64,000 nt of DNA, taken from Arctopsyche grandis (lineage: Eukaryota > Arthropoda > Insecta > Trichoptera > Hydropsychidae). Numbering within the stretch: position 1 is the first letter of the stretch; every line of letters begins with the position of its first letter. The notes under the pieces are model-generated. The model ran no database searches, was not told the DNA's origin, and worked only from the letters and a program-made list of their open reading frames with translations. This document shows positions 53,244-64,000 of the stretch, in pieces. The stretch lies in contig NC_135357.1 of NCBI RefSeq assembly GCF_051622035.1, positions 15,623,001 through 15,687,000 of the forward strand. The letters are read 5' to 3'. A program made the position numbers and the translations under genes.

Positions 53244-56200
53244 TTTGGACGTAAAATATTTAACAAACATTAGACTTAAAAATTTGAAATTAAAAAGGTA
53301 CTAGAATTTTATAGATATATAATATTAGCTATGAGAAGAATTTACACATAAGATTTTCTGTAGAATTTTTCATATTAAAAAACAGAATTTGTTTCATAAA
53401 TAGCCTTTGAAATTTTTGTAAAATTAAAGCTTTATTCAATATTAAATTCAATACCAAAAACTAGACGTTTTTATTTGCTAAATGGAAAGCATTTTTTTCA
53501 TATACAATAATGATAATGAAATTATATGAAAAATAAATAAATAATTCACCTACAAATAAATAATTACGAGACCATAATTAAAATATATGTATGTATCAAT
53601 TTGAGAGGAAGAATTTCAAAACCGATTCACAGAAAGTAGGCGATGGATAGTATTCTGCGGAGGGACTGGACCATAGGCAAACTTAAAGATTAAAAGATTA
53701 GTACGGTACGTAAACCACAGTATTTAGTAGAGATTTACTTTATTCCTGAAAGGATTAGTGCTTAAATTCGTATTTAATTGCCTGAAAGACTTCGAAAGGA
53801 TGTGTTTAGAATTTTAATTAAATCAAACTTTAAATTTACGATAGTTAGGGTGGAAATATATCCAATGTTGTTTGGTTCCAGCTAACCCGTATTGTAATTG
53901 CATTATTTTCATCATATAATTTTCAAATTAGAATACGTATCGAAGACTAATTATTATGAAATACTTTAAATAAAGAGAATTTCTCAACGTCAAATTCGAG
54001 TGACATATTTACAGTATAAAATATGTACGGTGGGAATTCAATATTATGTATATTACCGCTTCACGCTAATTTGACGACGCTGGAAATTTACATGCAAATT
54101 ACGAAATTATACCGGGTAGTGTCTTGTGCGAAAACGGGTGTATTTCATAGAAAAATAAAAGAAATTTCCATCACCACCACGATATAATAAAAAGGTTATT
54201 TTGTTCGCTCGAAAAAAGAATCTCATTTAACCTTAGGAAACAGTTTTTTTTAATCTTTTTTTCACAAACGCCATTGTTAAATTGTGTTTCCCTTTTGGTT
54301 ATTCGCGATAGAGAAAAATCTTACATTTTTTCTCACAATAAAAAAGGCATTTAACCAATTTTTCTTTATATTGACCATACATATGTATTTTGCTAAGAAT
54401 TTTTATTTAAGTTCACCTTTTATCTATTTATATATTTTTATACTATTATAATTATACTTAACGTTAAGTTGAAAATAATGTTCGCCGCTTGTCTGCACAC
54501 TACATACACATATGTATGTATATGTAGTCATGCTCGTGCAGGTCCATACATACATATATGTATGCGTAATACATACATAATATACCTATAAATACAGATT
54601 TAAAAATAAAATATTTGAAATAATAAAAAAACATATACATCATTTTGGTTTTTCATAGGTTGTGTCTATTTGTAGATACAGTATCGACGAATTATTGACT
54701 ATTTGTAGGTACAATACATATGAAACCTTTTCTTGACATAATATTTTGGGAGTTTATATGCTTAGGAGTAAATTTAGAAATCAAATATTACAATAATAAA
54801 TCAAGTTCATTTGTTTCATAAAAGACAGTTTACAAAAATCTATTTATATGCTGAGTAAATAATTCGTCGATACTCTACAAATAGCCACATCCTTTTTTAT
54901 ATCAACCTTTATGCATTTTTTTTAAAAAGAACACATGCATACATACATATGTATATATATATATATACACATGTATATCGTTTAATTAATCTTAAATAAA
55001 AACACATGTATGTATATCGTTTAAGTAAGTCAGCTACTATAATATATGTATGTATACTATATATGTACATATGTATACATATTTTACATATGTATACATA
55101 CTATATACATATTTTAACTTTATAAATGACAATAAAATAATAATTGTGTAATTAAAATTTTCTGCAATCATCATTACATATGTACATACATACATACACA
55201 TATTATGTTATAATTTGATTTCCATCTCATATATAATGCTTTCTACGTATTACTACTTTCTACGCCAATGTATTTTCAATTTTTTTCGAAACACAAAAAA
55301 ATATGTACATACTTGCACATTAAAGGACTTGTATGTATATTTAAACTTATTTAGTTGATAATATTACATGGACACATATTAAAACGAGTTCAAATTTTCG
55401 CATGATCAAAAAAAATTCATTTATTGTTACTACGTACATAGATAAAGTAAAAATATATATCATCACCAAAAAATTATATTTTAGCTTTAAGAAAAACTTG
55501 TACCTTGCAATTTTTCACGTCCTATATTTTTATGTATTAAAGTTTATAAATAGTTCATAAGATATATTTTAAAATCATATTTTAGTATGTAATAAATGCA
55601 AACGCTTATTTCCCAAAGTTAGTGGAGCAATCAAGATAGGGATGATTTTATTATATATTATGTCACTCATGGCCAAGACATAATATGTAAGCAGGTATTC
55701 AGTATAAATAATATAACCTGCCATGTCCATGATACATGGTACATACATATTTACAGCGTGCACGTGACTGATGATGATATGTGTTTATTACGTTTTATTC
55801 GACTATCATGTAGAAACACGGACTAAAGCTTGATATTTAACGCACCCTCCTCTGTTTTATTTCTGTTGAAAATAGCCGCTTAAAAAATACAGCGAAGTGA
55901 AAACGGACATTATTGTGTGACAAAATTGTACATTTATGTACGTACCTTTTATTCCGAGAAAACTTAACGAAAGGTTTAACCACAAATATAGTGAAAATAA
56001 ATCATGAAAATTTAAGCAAAGTTTGGTATTGTTAAACTGTACATATTTAATTGTTATTTTCTTCACTATGAATGGAATCGTTGCATAGTTATGTAAAATA
56101 GCAATATCAATCGTTCCGGTTTTTTTACTTGAGTAAAATTTAATACATAAAAATGAAAAAATCAATATAAAGCATGCCAAATAAATCATAAGTGTAACTT

Positions 56201-56347
56201 TATTAATAAGAGTTAATATGAGTAGCATTTTGAGATGTTATTAAAAATTTTCTTTTCAATTATGTATTTTTAATATCTTTTGAAAAACAAAGAACAAACT
56301 TGAACGAAGAAAATTAACACGGGAATCTAATAAATTCATTATGAAGG
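53244..56347. other. Intergenic, no gene recognised
   Basis: AT-rich, with many TACATATGTA palindromes (54,500-55,210). The short frames at 55,575-56,228 show no recognised domain. Confidence 0.5.
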
Positions 56348-56355
56348 GTTATTAT

Positions 56356-57413
56356 TAGAGACACGTATTTTGGGCATCTATTTTTGTCAATTTTAGCATT
56401 TTCATTTTGCATTTTAGCGTTTTAGGGCATTAAAAATGTTCAATTTTAGCATATATTTTTGTAAGAGTTTAATTTTAAATAATAAAAAATTTCAATGAAT
56501 TTTAATAAAATTTATATAAATAAATACATATATACAATTTAAAGACAACACAACAATTAAAAAATAATAAAAAAATTCAAAAATGTTTTAGAATTAAAAT
56601 TACAATGAAAAAAACATGAATATAAAAATACAAAGACAAAAAATATGAATATAAAAATAAAATACCAATTAAAATTTATTAAAACTCAACATGGAGCATA
56701 TTTCTACAGATTCTTTTTTGAGATTCGTGCGACGATCGGTAACAATTTATATTCTATTTACTAAAATAACTTTCAGCATCCACACTATTAGCACAACAAA
56801 TAGATGTTAGAGCTGTACAACCAAACTCTTCATATTTAATTTTTGTTGCTATCAATAATAGCAATATATCCGGCGTGCATTAACTTTTTATATTTTCTAT
56901 TAATTGTCTAAAAAAGTGCTGATATCCTTCTAAGCATTGAGCCTCTGTTAATACATTAAACAATGGCAGGTTTCTAAAAAATAAAACTGTTTCTTTAACA
57001 TTAATATTAGATTTTGTACCTGCCACAGATGGATTGAATAGTTTACTCAATGTTCGGAGGAATAGATTTGCCTCATTTAGTCTTGAGTGCGAGTCTAGTT
57101 TTAAGACGCTTTTTTGAGCAGCCTTTTGGATACAAAGCTCCAACTGTTTACAGTAGTAGACAAAAGCAGTTGCTTGGTTTCGACAGGAAAAAGACCGTCG
57201 ATGGTAAACTGCAAGCTCTGTTTTATCCCCTCAATTTCTTCACATAATAAATGGGCAAAGGAATAGGAAGACCCTTCTAAATTGTTTATTAATTTTATGC
57301 AAATTTCACTTTTGTTTGTTATTTTAACATCTATTCGCATATTTTACGAATTTAGCATATATTCCAAATTTTAGCATCAATTAATAGCTAAATGCCCAAA
57401 ATAAGTGTCTCTA
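56356..57413 (-). mobile_element. hAT-like element, TAGAGACAC ends, decayed ORF
   Basis: 1,058 bp with TAGAGACACGTATTTTGGGCAT/ATGCCCAAAATAAGTGTCTCTA ends, flanked by GTTATTAT (56348-56355) and GCTATTAT (57414-57421). Subterminal ATTTTAGCAT repeats occur on both sides. Two overlapping minus-strand frames (57340-57101 and 57143-56880) together carry KITNKSEICIKLINNLEG, LLCEEIEGIKQSLQFTIDG, CIQKAAQKSVLKLDSHS and LPLFNVLTEAQCLEGYQ, apparently one protein broken by a frameshift. I do not recognise it with confidence; a transposase remnant is likely. Confidence 0.65.
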
Positions 57414-57645
57414 GCTATTATTAATCATGTTATAATATAACATAATATGTAGTATCACATTTTTAACATACCAAACCAAGGGGTATGAACAAACATATTT
57501 TTACAAATTATCATGTATGAAATAAAAATGAGAAAAATTAAAATACATTAATAAAAAAAAAACATTAAAATAAAAATAATAGAGAGAGGAAAAAAAATAA
57601 ACAAAAAGAAAAGAAAAACAGAAATTCGATTATGGGAAAGAAGAA

Positions 57646-57945
57646 TTACAAAAATCCTTTAGTTTTAAAATTAGTATCAAGTTTGTTCTTAAAAATATTA
57701 ATGTTATCAGAGGTTACTACATCATTGGGAAGACTACTCCAAACTGAAACCACTCTGTTTGAAAATAATGAATCTCTGATCAATTTGTTAGATTTTTATT
57801 TTTGGAGTCTAAGCGAGTGACCTCTGAGGTGGGTGTTTTACGTTGAATGTAATAAGATTAGACATATGACAATTATAATGATTATTAAGTATTTTATAGA
57901 CTTCGATCAAGTCACCTCTAGTTCTTTTCGTCTCCAACGTATATT
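57646..57945 (-). pseudogene. CR1-like LINE, C-terminal end of reverse transcriptase
   Basis: Minus-strand translation gives RGDLIEVYKILNNHYNC, then after a frame change NKLIRDSLFSNRVVWSSLPNDVV and NINIFKNKLDTNFKTKGFL with a stop. RGDLIE(V/T)YKIL...FFS.RVV..WN.LP..VV is the conserved end of CR1/Jockey-group RT proteins. A heavily 5'-truncated, frameshifted copy with an A-rich (plus-strand A/minus-strand T) neighbourhood. Confidence 0.65.
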
Positions 57946-59718
57946 AATTTATTTAACGTAGAGCTTCTTATTATATTATTCACATTTGATTTAAAGTAAA
58001 TCGAATAAATCTGGTAGATTAATATATTTTCTTAAAATGGAAATTTTCAATGTTAAATTTACACGTCACCGACCAATTTTCCGAGACTTTTTTTTGCAGA
58101 AAGAGATCAAAGAAAAAGTACGGAATATTCAGTGGTAATGTTATATAAAAAATAAGTCAAGATGCTTTTGGAGACATTTCTGACTCAAAGCAAAAATCTA
58201 AAAATCCTCTTTTTTTCCACTGCATCGTAATTTGATTTGTTTCGCTTTAGATTTGAAATACGATTTTGTAATGGTTTATGACACGAAATTGTACTTAAAT
58301 ATGTAGATATAAGGAATGTAAATTACATTTGACAAAATGCTTAAAGGTACTGGGTGAGGATTTTTTTCTCAATGATACATACATATGGATATGTATGTAT
58401 AATCGGTAAAAGTAGAACCGGAAGCGTGCCATTTACTGTTCAATTATTGTAAATCCTTTGTAAAAAGGTTCGGGAAACCTTTAACAATGGATTTACAACA
58501 TTTGAACAATACACAGCCCCCTCAGGATCCGGGCTTTAATAATCGGCGACGCCTGGCGTTGTCTGGCGTTGCCCAACGTTGCGTAGGTAGATGAAAATGA
58601 AAAAAAAAACCATAAAAGGACTCTTACCATTTTGAAAAACCATTTATGTTTAGTAAACCGTGGTATAAGTTAGTATACCGTGGATTATATGAATATTAAA
58701 TATGGTTGTCTTAAGTTGAAAACTGTGGATTTACCGAAGAACAAACATATGTATGTACATATGTGTATATGTACAAACACAAAGAAGGTGGCGTCAAATT
58801 GCTTTACATACATATGTTTTGAAATAATTAAGTTTAATGAAATACAGTATTATATGTACATAAATATGTATACACATAGGATTTTTAATTTATTTTGAAT
58901 AAAATTACTCAATCAATTACTTACAATTTATGTATACCAGACATATTTTCGTCAGTGAAATAATGTTGGTATGACGTTGACGTCGCATTTTTAAATATCA
59001 TTAAATCACAAAATTCTATATAAATTCATATATGTATGTATTATAAAAAGTAACTAGCAATCAACATCTAAAACAAATGTATGTAAATATTATTTTAAAA
59101 ATAATAGTAATTTTTCAATAACATAACTCATTGAAAAATATGTAAGAAAGCTCGCTCGCTCGGTATTTGTAATATGGGTAATTAATATAATACATATAGG
59201 TATTTGTAATATAATACTATGATACTTTATTTTATATAATACAAAGTTATATAAATGGTGTCATTGATTTAAATTTCCCAATATGAAAAAATATACAATA
59301 TTGATATTGATTTCAAAATTCGAACAAATTGAATCAAATTTTCATAATAAAAAAATCATTCCTATAAATGTACGTTTTAGAAAAAAATTGTATTAGTTGA
59401 ATTTACATATGTTGTATGTATTTTGTATGTAAATGCGTTTTCACCACGAAGAAAATATTGGCGAAAAAGAAAACCAAGAAAAATAAGTGAAGTTCCCAAG
59501 CAAAGAACTGTGATTATAATAAGGCTCATTATAATAAATACTCAAGGATACAAGGCCGTAAAAATATTTAACAGCAAATTAAAAAAAAAACTCATTTATT
59601 ATAAAATACGTCACCCTTATATTTTTAGCACTCGGGTTAAAACAGTGTGAAAAAATGAAGTTTGGCTATAAAAATATATTTTTTATTTATATAGAAGTGT
59701 AAGTGACAAAGGCTAATC
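57946..59718. other. Intergenic upstream of the GPCR exon
   Basis: AT-rich. CGCTCGCTCGGTATTTGTAATAT at 59,154-59,176 is a minus-strand scrap of the GAGCGAAGCCGGG Helitron-like family. A hairpin-like GTAAATCC.TTGTAAA / TTTAACAATGGATTTAC lies at 58,440-58,495. Confidence 0.45.
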
Positions 59719-59983
59719 ATGTTCAAGAATTGGCAGGGGCTTAACGAGGACGAAAGCCATGGATTGGAACAAGTCACTAATGTTGGCATAGTCAATGTCA
59801 ATTGGACTGCATTAGTACAGTCCAGTCCAACATCAATAGATATAGACTTGAACTCATCAAACTACAGAACTCAACTGGACAATGTGTCAATGGATCAATC
59901 AATCGATTATGTATTCGATAGGACTGATGTCCGAGCTGTTTTCATCACTCTTTACACCATTGTTTTTTGCTGCTGCTTCTTCG
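59719..59983 (+). CDS. First coding exon of a rhodopsin-class neuropeptide GPCR
   Basis: The exon encodes an 88-residue extracellular N-terminus and the start of TM1: N-glycosylation sites (NWTA, NSSN), DYVFDRTDVRAVFITLYTIVFCCCFFG, then a GTAAGA donor in phase 1, placed exactly at the Gly of the conserved TM1 GN motif. That split is common in insect peptide receptors. The DR-DVR-FITLYT-VFCCCFFG segment recalls the trissin receptor group, but one exon cannot settle this, so no symbol is given. TM2-TM7 exons are not found to 64,000 and should lie to the right. Confidence 0.75.
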
Positions 59984-61439
59984 GTAAGAATTATTGTTTA
60001 ATTTATATCTTCATTAAAATGTATTATTATATCGATAAAAAGTTCAAAAGACATCACCATATTTTCAATGCTCAAATAAAATAAAGTTGTTTCTCAATGT
60101 TTAACAATATCGTTTCGCCATTAAAAAAAATTGTCATTGTATTTAAATATTGGGAAGGATTAAATGACCTTTTAACTAGTTATTATACATAGTATAATTG
60201 ATTTTAACGGGATATGCATTTAATTAAATATATTGTATCATTTCACAAATATTTTTCGTAGGGGAACGGAGTTCTGATTTTATCAGTGTTGACACATTTA
60301 TGCTTTAAATACATATGTATGTACATATGTATTTGAATCACGTCCTTGAAATCGCTATTGATTCATTGCGAGTTGGAAAATTCATCCCTTTGTTTATTCA
60401 ATTTATTTGTTGTATATATAACTTTCGCAGAAATTATGTTATGTTATGTTATGTTAGAAGTTAAGGCATATTAGTACTTCATAATAGTGTGATGTTTGTA
60501 AAGTACAAAGGATATGAAACGCGTAATTATTTAACTAATGACAAATGTTGCGGCTTTTAGAAAATGCTCATTTTGGAATACATATTGCTCGCGTTTCTCA
60601 AACTTTATGATATTTCATAACTCCTACGTAACATATGAGGTCGACGCAAATAGTCAATATAAACTCGCACAGTCGGGCTCGGGGATAAATTGGCCGCAAT
60701 GAATGGGTTGAGCAATCTCAGATAGCCCAGTGTCCCTAGTCATTGTTGATTCGAAACACTGTATTCCGGCTTAAAAGAGCTTTTAATTACAATTGAACCA
60801 ATTTCGCGATTGCGTCCTAAGTTGGCCGGCATTTCTATGAATTTTAAAGATTAATGTCGAGTAACTACATATACGCAGGTATAGAAGTTATTGTTACGGT
60901 AAGTAAATTACATTTTATTTTCATCAACAAAGGCGATGACAAAGGACACGACTCCCTTTGAGTGTATAATTTATATAATTCAGAAGGGAAATGTGACTAC
61001 CAAGCAAAAAAAAGTGGATTACGCAAAAGTGAAAGAAACGGCGAGCAAGTGTATGTATGTAGATACAAATTTTGAATGCGAAGAAATGAATGATGAAGAT
61101 ATTCACTTAAATGTCCGAAAAAAAGCATTGTATGCCATTGAAAATACTGACAAGGATGCTCTAAGTACAATAAAACATATTATATCGTAATAAATCGAAA
61201 ATAGTGTTATTTAAATATTCTAAATAAACGTATGTCTAACGTTGATATGTTGCATCAAAATTTTACGTTATAAAGCCCGATTTTGTTCATTTTTTTCACA
61301 TTTTATTATGCTATTTGGATTACAAATAGTTATGAAGATATATTAAATAGGCAATTAAGTGAGTGGTCAGCTTTTTTTCAATAAATAGTTACTTTGAGAA
61401 CATGTAATGATAATAGGGTATTCGAGAGAATTTAAAAGA
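59984..61439. other. Probable GPCR intron
   Basis: No second GPCR exon is recognised. It holds ATGTTATGTTATGTTATG (60,440) and the small open frame at 60936-61190. Confidence 0.45.
60936..61190 (+). other. Unrecognised 84-codon open frame
   Basis: A plus-strand frame with ATG (MTKDTTPFECIIYIIQKGN, then KVDYAKVKETASKC and VRKKALYAIENTDKDALSTI) and a stop followed by AATAAA within 30 bp (about 61,222). Composition is protein-like and better than chance for this AT-rich DNA, but no family is recognised. It may be a processed pseudogene or a small gene within the GPCR intron. Confidence 0.3.
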
Positions 61440-61605
61440 GTACATACTAATAAGGTCACATTGGAGTTGGTTGGATAAAATCAGAAAAATGTATGGGATG
61501 ATATGGATGAGAGTTACTCAAAACAGACGAATGGAAGCGTGTTGGAGAGGCCTTCATCCAGTAGTGGATGGTGAATGGCTGTGAATGATGATGATATATT
61601 ATATG
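61440..61605 (+). mobile_element. RTE-type LINE 3' end, plus orientation
   Basis: Reads RRMEACWRGLHPVVDGEWL then stop and an ATGATGATAT tail. It is the only clear plus-strand member of the family besides the scrap at 30,458. Confidence 0.7.
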
Positions 61606-61751
61606 TAGATAAAAATGAACAGTAAACCGCTTATTTTTTTATGTATTTTTTGAGAAAAAAGAAATTCTCGAAATCAAAATGTTTATATGTACATACATAT
61701 ATAGTATTTACATATACAATGTATACGTACATAAATAAACATTTTAATATA

Positions 61752-62112
61752 CAGGGTGCTCTGGAGCAAGGCCTTAAAGGGATGAAAGCTCCTATCATTT
61801 AGAACATTTTGAGCCACACATACATATGTACCTCAGTACAAAGTCTTATGGTTTATTTTTATTTCATTTTTAAAGATTTTTAGATAAAAAAACCAAAATC
61901 ACTTATTTAATTAATTACCAATATTGCCAATATCGCCCAATTTCAAAGTGATATGTTAGTAAATTATATATATTTTTTATTTTTCTAATGTTTTTTCAAT
62001 CAAATAAAAAGATGAAACAAAATCATGATAACTGAAAAAGATGCTAGATTTTTTCCTACTTGACAAATATTCGAAAACTTATCGAGCCTCTAGAATTTTT
62101 TCAGAACACCTG
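61752..62112. mobile_element. Mariner-type MITE with TA duplication
   Basis: 361 bp between TA dinucleotides (61750-61751 and 62113-62114), ends CAGGGTGCTCTGG and complement CAGGTGTTCTGA. CAGGGTG.TC at a TA site is typical of Tc1/mariner-group MITEs. No coding capacity. Confidence 0.6.
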
Positions 62113-62118
62113 TATATG

Positions 62119-63708
<1,590 letters not shown>

Positions 63709-63790
63709 TTAACCGGCTTCGCTCGGTATTTGTAATATAAACCGCTTAAACATGGCCAATCTAATAGTAAACGTTTTATTAAATTTTTTT
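63709..63790 (-). mobile_element. Helitron-like 3' end, minus copy
   Basis: Complement reads TTTACTATTAGATTGGCC, AAGCGGTTTATATTAC, ACCGAGCGAAGCCGG, TTAAAACCACAAG then T. Same family as 5877-5947 and 15118-15190; the terminal CTAG is changed to CAAG. Confidence 0.5.
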
Positions 63791-64000
63791 GAATAGTTTT
63801 ATTTTATTTGAATATTCATTTATTTTTTTATTAAATTGAACATCACGGAATCTACGATTCAAACAAACATATATACATACATACATACATACAAAGTCTC
63901 TTTCAAATTTATATACTAGATGATAAAAATGCGGTTTTGTAAAAATAAATGATTAAAAAATCAAATGTAAAGAAATCTCTGGATGCGAAAAACCAAAATA
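63791..64000. other. AT-rich window end, no gene seen
   Basis: Continuation of AT-rich sequence with an ATACATACATACATAC run near 63,873. Confidence 0.5.

Overview
The window is insect nuclear DNA. The genes are split by short GT-AG introns (mostly 60-100 bp), and the background is very AT-rich, crowded with transposable-element remnants, (AT)n tracts and TACATATGTA-type tetranucleotide palindromes. The element mix (Jockey and RTE LINEs, tRNA-derived SINEs, Helitron-like ends, hAT and MULE foldbacks, a Tc1 element) and the animal-specific genes fit a holometabolous insect. I cannot name the order or species from sequence alone.

Layout. 1-14,334 has no recognisable host exon. It is most simply the left-running intron of mib1 (mind bomb E3 ubiquitin ligase, minus strand), whose first ten coding exons lie at 14,335-18,398 and whose remaining ankyrin and RING exons must lie beyond position 1. 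This intron is filled with a nearly complete Jockey-type LINE, RTE 3' ends, a GC-rich minisatellite, SINEs, and hAT-like elements with clean 8-bp target duplications. A 1.3-kb gap separates mib1 from the divergently transcribed CABLES-family gene (19,737-22,938, plus strand, ten exons). Two adjacent MULE-like foldback elements follow. Next come neuroguidin (NGDN, minus, 28,082 to about 30,256) and TM9SF4 (plus, 31,986-35,178, nine exons), which are also divergent. From 35.2 kb to 59.7 kb there is no recognisable host gene. This part holds degraded hAT/KIAA1586-like coding sequence, a Gypsy-type solo LTR, SINEs, a Tc1 element with an apparently intact but intron-containing transposase, a mirror-image element with Helitron-like termini, a 41-bp GC-rich minisatellite, and further hAT and CR1-like fragments. 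At 59,719 the first coding exon of a rhodopsin-class peptide GPCR begins; its later exons are outside the window.

The host genes are not an operon or pathway: Notch-ligand ubiquitylation (mib1), CDK/cyclin-linked signalling (CABLES), small-subunit rRNA processing or translational control (NGDN), endomembrane sorting (TM9SF4) and peptide signalling (GPCR). The most unusual content is in the repeats. These include arrays built around the GCGAAGC hairpin motif, a symmetric element with two Helitron-like 3' ends, tandemly inserted MULE foldbacks, and a Tc1 transposase whose third catalytic acid lies downstream of a short intron.
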